From the NCBI GenBank assembly GCA_947066105.1, contig CAMSYM010000015.1, positions 1 to 56,007 on the forward strand: a stretch of DNA of 56,007 nucleotides, written 5' to 3'. Numbering within the stretch: position 1 is the stretch's first letter; each line of letters opens with the position of its first letter. The notes beneath the pieces were generated by a model. The model was not told the DNA's origin. It was given only the letters and a program-made list of their open reading frames with translations, and searched no databases. Position numbers and translations under genes: made by a program. Shown in pieces: positions 1-7,434 of the stretch. The DNA is from an uncultured Clostridia bacterium (GTDB taxonomy: Bacteria > Bacillota > Clostridia > Christensenellales > Pumilibacteraceae).

Positions 1-165
1 AAGCAGTACTTTATGTTTGTTCAGGATGACAAAAAAGCAATAGAATGTTACGCTTATTCGGAATAATGCTACGCCTTGTCACGTAGGACAAAAGCAGTCT
101 ATGCACTGCACTTATTTATAATGACAATGACGTAGTTGGACATTTATACGATAAACAACAACAAA

Positions 166-320
166 CCCCCCATCATTTCGAGCGGAGCGAAGCGCAGTCG
201 AGAAATCAAGGCGAACCGCCGCAATGAGAATTCGGAATTACGGTCAATTTATGTTATGCGGCTAGCGCCTGGATCTCTCCACTACACTCGCATACGCTCG
301 TTTCGGTCGAGATGATGGGG
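166..320. repeat. Module B palindrome, cluster 1
   Basis: The left arm carries CCCCATCATTTCGAG and the right arm CGAGATGATGGGG. Between them lie GGCGAACCGCCGCAA and the GAATTCGG tract. Complete copies are at 13926-14138 and 14193-14389. Half copies lie near 600-725, 13690-13757, 32509-32560 and 32723-32780. Confidence 0.85.
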
Positions 321-345
321 CAAGTGGAACGATGTTTTTATTTTT

Positions 346-432
346 TTGTCATTCTGAGCGAAGTGAAGGATCTCAACCAATATTTAAAAAAGATGAGATT
401 CTTCACTGCGCTACGCTTGTTCAGAATGACAA
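346..432. repeat. Module A palindrome (hairpin), cluster 1
   Basis: Arms of about 29 and 38 nt flank an AT-rich centre of about 20 nt. The outermost 12 nt (TTGTCATTCTGA and TCAGAATGACAA) pair perfectly. The inner arms (GAAGGATCTC and GAGATTCTTC) pair imperfectly. Copies lie at 13776-13887, 32581-32699 and 40562-40656. Confidence 0.85.
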
Positions 433-808
433 AAGCAGTACTTTATGTTTGTTCAGGATGACAAAAAAGCAATAGAATGTTACGCTTGTTCGGAATAATG
501 CTACGCCTTGTCACGTAGGACAAAAGCAGTCTATGTACTACACTTATTTATAATGACAATGACGTAGTTGGACATTTGTACGGCAAATAACAACCAACAC
601 CCCCATCATTTCGAGCGGAGCGAAGCGCAGTCGAGAAATCAAGGCGAACCGCCGCAAGGTGAATTAGAAATTCGGAAAGCGGAATTACGGTCAATTTATA
701 TTAGTGCTGCTACGCCCGGATCTCCACGATTATGCATTACAATTCACTTGCATAAAAATAAGCGCAATTAAAGATAACAAACGTATAAACATTTTCGGGA
801 GTACGTTT

Positions 809-1507
809 ATGTTATTCGGAATACAGTCCATATATTGGGTGCTTATCGATTCGGTAGTCGCGTTCGCGTATTTGTTCATAATATCCAAACTGCTCGGAAA
901 AAAGCAGATCGCGCAACTGGAATTCATCGATTACACGGTAGGAATTTCGCTCGGTTCGATCGCCGCGGAAATGGCGACCAACACCGAAACGCCGTTCTAT
1001 TACTATTTGATCGCGATGACTATATTTTTCGCGCTCGCTTTGCTTGTTGCGATAGTCGGGCGTAAATGCACGTTTTTAAAGCGCGTGTTAAAGGGCAAGC
1101 CGATAACGCTCGTGTACGATGGCAAGATAAATTACAAGGAACTCAAAAAGAGCAAGATCGATGTGAACGACTTGCTTTCCATGCTCCGCGAAAAAGGCTT
1201 TTTCGATATTACCGACGTGGCGTATGCGGTGTTCGAGCCGAGCGGCGAGCTTTCGGTCATGCCCGTCGGCGCGCAGAAGCCGCTCGTCATGGAGGACTTG
1301 GATAAGTCCAAAATACGTAAGGCGTCGCTCAGCAACGTGCTAATCGTCGACGGCGACATTTCGTATTCGGGTCTGTCCGAGATCGACAAGGACGAGCAGT
1401 GGTTGTTCGACAGACTGAAAGTCAAGAGCAAAGACGATTTGAAAAACATCATACTCGCCATTTACGACGAGCAGTCGGACAGCTTTAACACGCACTACAA
1501 GAAATAA
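809..1507 (+). CDS. DUF421/YetF-family membrane protein
   Basis: The protein has 232 residues. I chose the ATG at 809 because CGGGAG lies about 8 nt upstream and the conserved membrane part begins there; a longer frame extends back into the repeat. The N-terminal 85 residues hold about three transmembrane helices, including segments around VLIDSVVAFAYLFIISKLLG and the LIAMTIFFALALLVAIVG stretch. A soluble C-terminal domain follows, with the family pattern KGKPITLVYDGKIN, LLSMLREKGFFDITDVAYAVFE and SGELSVMP. This matches the YetF family (DUF421), found in Bacillota, often in spore formers, with no settled biochemical role. It stands alone, downstream of the repeat cluster. Confidence 0.85.
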   Translation: MLFGIQSIYWVLIDSVVAFAYLFIISKLLGKKQIAQLEFIDYTVGISLGSIAAEMATNTETPFYYYLIAMTIFFALALLVAIVGRKCTFLKRVLKGKPITLVYDGKINYKELKKSKIDVNDLLSMLREKGFFDITDVAYAVFEPSGELSVMPVGAQKPLVMEDLDKSKIRKASLSNVLIVDGDISYSGLSEIDKDEQWLFDRLKVKSKDDLKNIILAIYDEQSDSFNTHYKK

Positions 1508-1523
1508 AACGTTTGACGCATTG

Positions 1524-1552
1524 TTGACTTATACCGTCGAACATGTTACACT
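1524..1552 (+). promoter_or_regulatory. Sigma-A-type promoter for the 1649-3960 operon
   Basis: TTGACT at 1524-1529, a 17-nt spacer and TACACT at 1547-1552. This gives a leader of roughly 90 nt before the histidine phosphatase start. Confidence 0.55.
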
Positions 1553-1648
1553 CTTAACGGGTGTTTTATCTCGGATTCATTTCCGCATCGGGCGAAGCTC
1601 GGTTTATCGCGGCGCGTCCGTGACGAAACATTCGTTAGGAGTTTTTTT

Positions 1649-2359
1649 ATGAAGCTGGTTTTTATCCGACACGGCGATCCCGATTACGTAAACGATACGC
1701 TGACCGAACGCGGTCGGCGCGAGGCGCGTGCGCTTGCCGAGCGCGTCAAGACTTGGAACGTGGATAAGTTTTTTTGTTCGCCGCTCGGTCGGGCGCGGGA
1801 TACCGCCGACGTGTCGCTCAAAGCGATAGGGCGTACCGCGACCGTGTGCGACTGGTTGCGCGAGTTTTATATTCCGATAGTCGACCCGATCACGGGCGAA
1901 AAGCGCATACCGTGGGATCTCATGCCCGCATACTGGACCAAACAGTCCGAGCTGTACGATAAGGACGGTTGGCAGTCGGGCGAGCTGATGAGTATGGGCG
2001 ATGTGGCGGCGGAGTTCGAGCGCGTCAAAGCGGGCATAGACGGCATTCTCGCCGAATACGGCTATACGCGCGACGGACGCATTTACCGCACAGACGGCGG
2101 CAACGATAAAACGATAGTGTTTTTTTGCCATCTCGGTGTGCAGTTCGCGGTTTTGTCGTATTTGTTGGGAATAGCCGCGCCGGTGCTGTGGCAGGGCTTT
2201 TTCGTTGCGCCCACGTCAGTGACTACGGTCGCGACCGAAGAACGCGAAAAAGGCGTTGCGGCGTTCCGATGCAAGGGGCTGGGCGACGTGGCGCATCTTT
2301 TGAATGCGGGCATCGTTCCGTCCGATTCGGGATTTTTCGACGAAGTATTCAAGGCGTAG
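1649..2359 (+). CDS. Histidine phosphatase superfamily (phosphoglycerate-mutase-like) protein
   Basis: The protein has 236 residues; its start is fixed by TTAGGAG about 8 nt upstream. The catalytic RHG signature is at residues 7-9 (FIRHGDP). It is followed by the SPLGRARDTA segment, which normally carries a phosphate-binding arginine. The second catalytic histidine is in FFCHLGVQ near residue 165. The substrate cannot be read from sequence; relatives include phosphoglycerate mutases, cobalamin-phosphate phosphatases and broad phosphatases. It is the first gene of a three-gene unit with a thioredoxin-reductase-like flavoprotein and a HAD phosphatase, so a metabolite-repair or small phosphoester role is plausible but not shown. 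Confidence 0.85.
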   Translation: MKLVFIRHGDPDYVNDTLTERGRREARALAERVKTWNVDKFFCSPLGRARDTADVSLKAIGRTATVCDWLREFYIPIVDPITGEKRIPWDLMPAYWTKQSELYDKDGWQSGELMSMGDVAAEFERVKAGIDGILAEYGYTRDGRIYRTDGGNDKTIVFFCHLGVQFAVLSYLLGIAAPVLWQGFFVAPTSVTTVATEEREKGVAAFRCKGLGDVAHLLNAGIVPSDSGFFDEVFKA

Positions 2360-2413
2360 CGGACGCGCGGCGCGGACAGCGCAGTACGTATTATAAATTA
2401 GAGCGGCGGTGAC

Positions 2414-3295
2414 ATGAACGAAAACACGCAAAAAATATACGATTGTATCGTGATAGGCGGCGGACCGAGCGGCGTTTCGGCGGCTGTTTACGCCGTGCGC
2501 GGCGGATCGAGCGTCGCGATCGTACATAACGGCGCATCGGCTTTACACCGCGCCGAACTGATACAAAATTATTACGGCGTCGGCGAAGTGTCGGGTGCGG
2601 AGCTGTACCGAAAGGGTTTGGAGCATGCGGCGGCGCTGGGCGCGGAAGTTATTGACGGCGAAGTCACGTTCGTGCGGGAGCTTGACGGCTTGTTTACCGT
2701 CGTGTCTACGGCGGGCGAGTTCGTAGGACGGCGCGCAGTCATAGCCGTCGGCGCGTCACGAGTGCGCGCAAACATACCGGGCTTGACCGAGCTCGACGGA
2801 AAGGGCGTTAGCTATTGCGCCGTGTGCGATGCGTTTTTTTACCGTAAAAAGCGGGTGGGCGTGCTCGGCGCGGGCGAGTTTGCCGAGCATGAGTATAACG
2901 CGCTTGCGAGCGTGGTCGGCGAAGTCGTGCTGTTGACCGACGGCGAAAAGCCGACGTTTACCGCGCAAAAAGTCTGTACGCAAAAAATATCGCGCGTGAT
3001 CGAGCGCGACGGCAGGTGCGGCGGCGTGATGTTTGCCGACGGAACGAGCTTGGAACTCGACGGGCTGTTTGTCGCGCTCGGCACGATGGGCAGCGGCGCG
3101 CTTGCCAAAAGCTTGGGCGTGTTTACCGACGAGCGCGGCTCGATAAAAACGGACGCGCACGGCATGACTAATATTGCGGGTCTGTATGCAGCGGGCGATT
3201 GCACTGCGGGCGTCAAGCAGATAGCCAAGGCTGTCGCCGACGGAATGAACGTCGGCATGAGTTTGATCGCGGACATAAAACGGAGCGGGCGGTGA
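2414..3295 (+). CDS. Thioredoxin-reductase-like FAD flavoprotein
   Basis: The protein has 293 residues, slightly shorter than typical TrxB (about 310). The FAD-binding GGGPSG is at residues 15-20. The redox-active pair is CAVC (Cys135 and Cys138), placed exactly as in thioredoxin reductases. A second dinucleotide fold begins at GAGEFA (152-157). The C-terminal YAAGDCTAG is the usual FAD-contacting ATG/GD motif. The HRR-x-x-x-R motif that binds the NADPH 2'-phosphate in classical TrxB is absent: the equivalent stretch reads LLTDGEKPTF. The electron donor may therefore be NADH or ferredoxin, as in the ferredoxin-dependent flavin thioredoxin reductases known from clostridia. The next gene begins 2 nt after the stop, which suggests coupling. 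Confidence 0.85.
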   Translation: MNENTQKIYDCIVIGGGPSGVSAAVYAVRGGSSVAIVHNGASALHRAELIQNYYGVGEVSGAELYRKGLEHAAALGAEVIDGEVTFVRELDGLFTVVSTAGEFVGRRAVIAVGASRVRANIPGLTELDGKGVSYCAVCDAFFYRKKRVGVLGAGEFAEHEYNALASVVGEVVLLTDGEKPTFTAQKVCTQKISRVIERDGRCGGVMFADGTSLELDGLFVALGTMGSGALAKSLGVFTDERGSIKTDAHGMTNIAGLYAAGDCTAGVKQIAKAVADGMNVGMSLIADIKRSGR

Positions 3296-3297
3296 GC

Positions 3298-3960
3298 ATG
3301 CGCGACGTTTTACACAAGCAAGCGGCGATCTTCGATCTCGACGGAACGCTGTTCGATTCGGTGGGCATGTGGCACGAGATCGACGAGATATTTTTGCGCA
3401 GACGCGGGCTTGAACCGACAGTGGAATACAAGCGCGGTATCGTCGCGCTCGGCTTTACCGCGACCGCGTATTATACGATAGATCATTACAAGCTCGACGA
3501 TACTCCCGAACAGTTGATGAACGAGTGGGCGGAGCTTGCGCGCGACGCGTATGCGCATACCGTTCGACTGCTCGGCGGCGCGCGCGAGTATTTGGACGAG
3601 TGCGTGCGTGCCGGCGTCAAAATAGCCGCCGTCACAAGTCTTTGCGCGGAGTTCGCTCTGTCGTGTTTGAAAAACAACGGTATATATGCGCTGTTTTCGC
3701 ACGTGTTCACTGCCGACGGGGTGGGTATTCCCAAAAATTCGCCCGATATATTTTTGCATGCGGCAAAAGCTCTCGGCGCATTGCCCGAAAACTGTATCGT
3801 GTACGACGACGCGGCGGCGGCGGTGAAAGCCGCAAAGACTGCGGGCATGACGACCGTCGCGGTCAGGGGCGTGCTGTTCGGCGACGATGATTTTAAAGAT
3901 CATGCCGATTATATCGTGCCGTCGCTCGATAAAGCGCCTAAATTGATCGCACTGCCGTAA
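3298..3960 (+). CDS. HAD-superfamily phosphatase (beta-phosphoglucomutase-like)
   Basis: The protein has 220 residues. I chose the ATG at 3298, 2 nt past the upstream stop and preceded by a GGAGCGGGCGG purine tract, over a longer upstream frame that would overlap the flavoprotein. Motif I is FDLDGTLFDS, with the nucleophile and acid aspartates of the DxD pair. Motif II is AVTSLC, motif III the lysine in IPKNSPDIF, and motif IV YDDAAAAVKAAK. A helical cap lies between residues about 25 and 85. This is the subfamily that dephosphorylates or isomerises small sugar phosphates and nucleotides. The substrate is unknown. It is the last gene of the operon and converges on thiN. Confidence 0.88.
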   Translation: MRDVLHKQAAIFDLDGTLFDSVGMWHEIDEIFLRRRGLEPTVEYKRGIVALGFTATAYYTIDHYKLDDTPEQLMNEWAELARDAYAHTVRLLGGAREYLDECVRAGVKIAAVTSLCAEFALSCLKNNGIYALFSHVFTADGVGIPKNSPDIFLHAAKALGALPENCIVYDDAAAAVKAAKTAGMTTVAVRGVLFGDDDFKDHADYIVPSLDKAPKLIALP

Positions 3961-3998
3961 TAAGCGGGTCTGATATTTGTATCGGTTCTATATCGATA

Positions 3999-4616
3999 TC
4001 AACGCGGAAAGAATATCAGCAACGACCCGTGCTTGACTGAAATTTCGCCCGCGGCGTTTGTCGTCGCATTGGACACGCCCAAGGGGAAAGCGGGGTCGAG
4101 TTCTGCGTCGGTCAAAGCGTACGTTAGGTTTTTGAGCGTCACTCCGCTCGCGATCCCGCCGAACGCGAACACCGAAACGGTGCCGCGCGCCGATCTCGGC
4201 AACGTGAATTTGCCGTCGGTAACGACCGTCGCCACGCTGTCGCGGTCTATCAAAAAACCGCGCGCGCCGAACGCGTTCAAGTATGCGAGCGTCGAAATAT
4301 TGGCTGCGGTGTGGTCGAGCCGACCGCCCGTGCCGCCGTAAATAACGAAGGTACGGCATTCGCGGCGCAAGCCGAGCTTGACTGCGGCGAGCATGTCCGT
4401 ATCGTCCTTGTCGCGGTTGAGTTTTATTATATGCGCCGCCGTGTTTTCGGGCGCGCGGCTCGAATCGAAATCGCCTATGACGACGCTCGGCGTAAGTCCG
4501 ACTTTAACGGCTTTTTCGTACCCGCCGTCCGCCGCGATTATAAGATCGGTCGCGCCGAATTTTTTGCGCGGCGCATACAGCTCGCCCGCGCCGAAGATAA
4601 CGCACAGTTTTTCCAT
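3999..4616 (-). CDS. thiN: Thiamine pyrophosphokinase
   Basis: The protein has 205 residues and converts thiamine plus ATP to thiamine diphosphate in the cytosol. Visible motifs are AADGG, VVIGDFDSS, KDDTDM and YGGTGGRLDH, the ATP- and substrate-binding signatures of the family; the C-terminal beta-sandwich thiamine-binding domain follows. I start it at the ATG ending at 4616 (MEKLCVIFGAG), not six codons earlier, because the family begins at this strand and the promoter sits immediately in front. The -10 box ends 6 nt before this ATG and there is no Shine-Dalgarno, so the message is probably leaderless. It converges with the HAD gene and diverges from the DJ-1 gene. Confidence 0.92.
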   Translation of the reverse strand: MEKLCVIFGAGELYAPRKKFGATDLIIAADGGYEKAVKVGLTPSVVIGDFDSSRAPENTAAHIIKLNRDKDDTDMLAAVKLGLRRECRTFVIYGGTGGRLDHTAANISTLAYLNAFGARGFLIDRDSVATVVTDGKFTLPRSARGTVSVFAFGGIASGVTLKNLTYALTDAELDPAFPLGVSNATTNAAGEISVKHGSLLIFFPR

Positions 4617-4622
4617 GTTACG

Positions 4623-4651
4623 ATTATAGCACACGCAACGCGCAAAATCAA
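4623..4651 (-). promoter_or_regulatory. thiN promoter (leaderless type)
   Basis: Read on the minus strand: TTGATT (4651-4646), 17-nt spacer, TATAAT (4628-4623), then only CGTAAC before the ATG at 4616. The expected transcription start falls on or beside the start codon. Confidence 0.8.
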
Positions 4652-4667
4652 GCGTCGACGTTTACAA

Positions 4668-4699
4668 CGCTTGCAAGCGCGCGTCGATCGTGCTAAACT
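4668..4699 (+). promoter_or_regulatory. Promoter of the DJ-1 gene, with 12-nt palindrome over the -35
   Basis: TTGCAA (4671-4676), 17-nt spacer, TAAACT (4694-4699). The perfect palindrome CGCTTGCAAGCG (4668-4679) covers the -35 and could be an operator; it could also be chance. It is back to back with the thiN promoter. Confidence 0.5.
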
Positions 4700-4718
4700 A
4701 TTGACGGAGGATAGAGTT

Positions 4719-5267
4719 ATGCCGAAAGTGATAGCAATGATAGAAAACGGCACGGAGGAAGTCGAGTGCTTGGCTGTGGTGGACGTTTTGCGCCGCGCGG
4801 GCGCGGACGTTTTGCTCGTATCGGCAAGCGATATGCAAATCGTCAGTTCGCACGGCGTTCGTTTGATCGCCGACGCCGTCGCGGCGGATACCGATCTGAC
4901 CGACTGCGACTTGCTGTTTATTCCCGGCGGCATGCCCGGCTCGGAACGGCTCGGCAAAAACCGCAAGCTCATAGATGCGATAGGCGAGATGCTCGCCGAC
5001 GGTAAGCGCGTAGCGGCGATCTGCGCCGCGCCGTCCGTAGTACTCGGCGCGCACGGATTCTTGCGCGGAAAGCGCGCTGTTTGTTTTCCGTCGTTTGAAA
5101 GCGGCATGCTCGGCGCGCAGGTAGTAAGCGGCGCGCGCGTGATCACCGACGGCAACATCACCACCGCGCGCGGACTGGGCTGTGCCGTAGAACTCGGCTT
5201 GGAGCTTGTGCGACTGTTGTTCGGTAGCGGTAAAGCCGAAGAGATAAAGGACAAAATACAGTTTTGA
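4719..5267 (+). CDS. DJ-1/PfpI-family protein
   Basis: The protein has 182 residues; GGAGG ends 8 nt before the ATG at 4719. It has the DJ-1/ThiJ fold: MIENGTEEVE near the N-terminus supplies the conserved glutamate, FIPGGMPGS is the typical glycine-rich loop, and AAICAAPSVVL contains the nucleophilic-elbow cysteine at about residue 105. Members act as glyoxalase III, deglycase-like or protein-quality-control enzymes, or in redox sensing. The exact activity cannot be read from sequence. Its divergent partner is thiN, whose family was historically linked with ThiJ by name only, so I draw no functional link. It is followed by a decayed repeat and a bidirectional terminator. Confidence 0.9.
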   Translation: MPKVIAMIENGTEEVECLAVVDVLRRAGADVLLVSASDMQIVSSHGVRLIADAVAADTDLTDCDLLFIPGGMPGSERLGKNRKLIDAIGEMLADGKRVAAICAAPSVVLGAHGFLRGKRAVCFPSFESGMLGAQVVSGARVITDGNITTARGLGCAVELGLELVRLLFGSGKAEEIKDKIQF

Positions 5268-5282
5268 TTTTAAATAAGGATG

Positions 5283-5335
5283 AGATCCTTCGCGTTGTTC
5301 GGGAAAGTATGCGGCATGACGTAGGGGGAAATAAG
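5283..5335. repeat. Decayed half of repeat module A
   Basis: GATGAGATCCTTCGCGTTGTTCGGGA followed by an ATGAC remnant resembles the right arm of module A seen at 395-432 and 40610-40656. No left arm is visible. Confidence 0.5.
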
Positions 5336-5354
5336 TGTTATGACAAAAATTTAA

Positions 5355-5386
5355 AACGGGTCGACGTATGATACGATCGACCCGTT
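5355..5386. terminator. Terminator between DJ-1 gene and spo0A, mainly serving spo0A
   Basis: AACGGGTCGA pairs with TCGACCCGTT across a short loop. On the minus strand the stem is followed by TTTAAATTTTT, a good U-tract for spo0A, which ends at 5422. The plus-strand tail is weaker. Confidence 0.75.
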
Positions 5387-5421
5387 GTTGCTTAAAATCA
5401 ATTAAATCGTTTTCGGTTTTG

Positions 5422-6150
5422 TCAAACGCTTTCCAAAAGCATTTTATCGGCGACGAGCGCGATAAATTCGCCGTTGGTCGGTTTTTCGTTTTGATTGTAG
5501 ACGCGCACGCCGAAAAGCGTGTTTATGTTTTCTATCTTGCCGCGGTTCCAGGCGACTTCTATCGCGTGGCGTATGGCGCGTTCCACTTTGCTCGGACTTG
5601 TGTTAAAGTGTTCGGCGACTTCCGGATACAGCTTTTTGGTTATCGAGTTGATTATTTCGGGACTGTCGATGGTCATTTTTATCGCTTCGCGCAAATATTG
5701 ATAGCCTTTGATGTGCGCGGGTATGCCGACCGTGATAAAAATATTGCTTATCTTTTCGTCCATGGATCTGTTTTTTGCGGTGGGGCGTTTTGTGTTGACC
5801 GCTTCCGATATGCGTTCGTCGAGTACGTTGAACGATACCGGCTTCATCATGTAAAAATCCGCGCCCAATCCCATGGCTTTGGCGATAAACGCGTCCTGCG
5901 ACAGCGCCGATACGACGATTATTTTCATGTTGCCTTTATTGACGCGTTCCAGCACCGCGAATCCGTCGAGCGTAGGCATTACGAGATCCAAAAGCAACAC
6001 GTCGGGCCTAACGGTTTCCAGCTTGTCCAAAACGTCTTTCCCGTTGCTCGCCGTGTCGATAAGCTCTATCTTGTCGGACGTCGCGAAGTGCGCCCTTGCC
6101 GATGCCACAAACTCTTCGTTGTCGTCGCATATCATTACTCTGATTTTCAT
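5422..6150 (-). CDS. spo0A: Sporulation master response regulator Spo0A
   Basis: The protein has 242 residues; GGAG lies upstream of the ATG at 6150, and a longer frame has no ribosome site. The receiver domain spans residues 1-120: acidic pocket Asp9/Asp10, phosphoacceptor Asp55 in DVLLLDLVMP, and the conserved lysine in MMKPVSF. The C-terminal DNA-binding domain holds VERAIRHAIEVAWNRG and INTLFG, the signature recognition helix region of Spo0A, ending KPTNGEFIALVADKM. Phosphorylated Spo0A binds 0A boxes to commit cells to sporulation. It is a little shorter than Bacillus Spo0A (267). It has its own promoter, and no spoIVB gene adjoins it as in many Bacillota. Confidence 0.95.
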   Translation of the reverse strand: MKIRVMICDDNEEFVASARAHFATSDKIELIDTASNGKDVLDKLETVRPDVLLLDLVMPTLDGFAVLERVNKGNMKIIVVSALSQDAFIAKAMGLGADFYMMKPVSFNVLDERISEAVNTKRPTAKNRSMDEKISNIFITVGIPAHIKGYQYLREAIKMTIDSPEIINSITKKLYPEVAEHFNTSPSKVERAIRHAIEVAWNRGKIENINTLFGVRVYNQNEKPTNGEFIALVADKMLLESV

Positions 6151-6184
6151 AACCGTACTCCTTTTTTCTTGCCGATTTATAAAA

Positions 6185-6213
6185 ATTATACCATTTTCAC
6201 GGTATATTTTCAA
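6185..6213 (-). promoter_or_regulatory. spo0A sigma-A promoter
   Basis: On the minus strand: TTGAAA, 17-nt spacer, TATAAT at 6190-6185, leader about 30 nt with GGAG before the start. A sigma-H type promoter, usual for spo0A in Bacillus, is not obvious. Confidence 0.8.
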
Positions 6214-6437
6214 GTTTCGCATACGTGCGTAAAAGGACTGCTTTTGTCGGATACGCGCCGTTTTTGACGGAATTTCGCGAAAACGTTGCGCGGACGGTCG
6301 GAAGCGCTCGGTTTTCGTCGGGCGGTATTTGAATTTAAAAATGACACATTTATAGTAAAAACGTATAAGTTTTATTTAAAACGGGCGTTTAAAAGGTGTA
6401 AATGCGTAAAACGCTATGAAATATATTGTATATATAG

Positions 6438-6443
6438 TATAAT
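6438..6443 (+). promoter_or_regulatory. Candidate -10 box for the degV genes
   Basis: TATAAT in a TAGTATAAT context. No good -35 lies at 17 nt, so this is a tentative call. Confidence 0.4.
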
Positions 6444-6525
6444 ATTCGCGTAGTCGACGGTCGTTTGAAAGGCGTCGACGGGTAAGAAGGGTACATATTT
6501 ATCGAGCATTTCGGAGGAAAGAGAA

Positions 6526-7398
6526 ATGAAGTTTACACTGTCTACGGACACCGTTTGCGATATATTTCGCAGTGAGCTTAAAGAACGCGGGATAGAATAC
6601 ATACCGACGCATTTTACGGTGGAAGGCAAAGAATATTTCGACGAATTTACGAGCTACGAGCAGATCAAGGATTTTTACGATAAGATCCGCGGCGGGGAAA
6701 TGCCCACTACTTCGCAGGTCACCACCAACGAGTACGAGGAGTTCTTCGGAAAGCTCATAGAAAAGTACGACGGCGATATAGTGCATGTGACTATTTCTTC
6801 GGGCATAACCACGTCGCCGCTTTCGGCGCGTCAGGTAGCGCGGGATATATTGGAAAAGACGGGTCGGCATATTTATATAGTCGATTCTCTCGCCGCGACG
6901 ATCGCGACGAGGCTTGTCGTCGACGAGGCGGAGCGGTTGCGCGACGAGAACGTGAGCGCGGAGAAAGCGGTGGCTTTTCTCGAAAACTTCGTCGATCACG
7001 TTCACACTTGGTTCATGCCGTACGACCTTATGCACTTAAAGCGCGGCGGCAGGGTAAGCGGACCGAGCGCGTACATAGGCACGGCGCTCAACATCAAGCC
7101 GATACTTCATTTCGACAAGGCGGGCGCGCTTGTAGTCAAGCAAAAAAAGATAGGTTCCGGCAAGGGCATTGCCGCCATGATCGACATATTCAAACGGTAT
7201 TCGGCTAAAACGCCGCATAAGGTATATATAGCGAGTGCGGACAGCGATCTTGCCGACGATATGCTCAAAAAAGCGCAGGCGGCGCGTCCCGATTGCGAAA
7301 TGGAGATCGCGTTTATCGGTCCCGTGATCGGATCGCATACCGGCGTCAACGCCGTCGGTATCACGTTTGTATCGGACAAGCTTCGCGAAGAGCTTTAA
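6526..7398 (+). CDS. DegV family fatty-acid-binding protein, copy 1
   Basis: The protein has 290 residues, the usual DegV length, and its start follows GGAGG. DegV proteins bind a fatty acid between two alpha/beta domains; as FakB in Gram-positives they present it to the kinase FakA for phospholipid synthesis. Typical segments are LSTDTVCDI at the N-terminus, PTTSQVTTNEY, ITISSGI-like loop SSGITTSPLSA, DSLAATIATRLVVDEA and the LKRGGRVSG loop, with a C-terminal IGPVIGSHTGVNAVG. It is first of three tandem paralogues, each with its own ribosome site, probably one transcript. No fakA kinase is in the window. Confidence 0.92.
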   Translation: MKFTLSTDTVCDIFRSELKERGIEYIPTHFTVEGKEYFDEFTSYEQIKDFYDKIRGGEMPTTSQVTTNEYEEFFGKLIEKYDGDIVHVTISSGITTSPLSARQVARDILEKTGRHIYIVDSLAATIATRLVVDEAERLRDENVSAEKAVAFLENFVDHVHTWFMPYDLMHLKRGGRVSGPSAYIGTALNIKPILHFDKAGALVVKQKKIGSGKGIAAMIDIFKRYSAKTPHKVYIASADSDLADDMLKKAQAARPDCEMEIAFIGPVIGSHTGVNAVGITFVSDKLREEL

Positions 7399-7434
7399 AA
7401 AATCAATTACATCAAACACGGAGCAAAGTACGCA

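Larger units (their letters stand above)
1..808. repeat. Composite palindromic repeat cluster 1
   Basis: This stretch has no convincing gene. It is built from three modules. Module A is an imperfect hairpin (346-432): its left arm begins TTGTCATTCTGAGCGAAG and its right arm ends TTGTTCAGAATGACAA. Module B is a larger imperfect hairpin (166-320) running from CCCCATCATTTCGAGCGG to CGGTCGAGATGATGGGG. Module C is a short tract rich in GAATTCGGAATT (about 225-240 and 660-690). A second module B starts at 600 and is cut off near 725, just before the DUF421 gene. Positions 1-280 and 433-725 are near-identical direct copies offset by 432 nt. The same modules recur in the intergenic clusters further along the window. 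Open frames inside are products of the repeats. Confidence 0.85.
6151..6525. other. Divergent intergenic region between spo0A and degV1
   Basis: This 375-nt gap holds the spo0A promoter on the minus strand (6185-6213) and a likely TATAAT for degV1 at 6438-6443. I see no gene or repeat. A long AT-rich leader tract (about 6330-6450) precedes the degV1 start. Confidence 0.6.

Noticed and set aside
568-771. Small plus-strand frame within repeat cluster 1
   Set aside because: It is translated module B repeat and lacks a ribosome site; similar frames occur at every copy.
4311-4718. Upstream extension of the DJ-1 frame over thiN
   Set aside because: It would run antisense through thiN. The conserved protein starts at 4719 with GGAGG before it.
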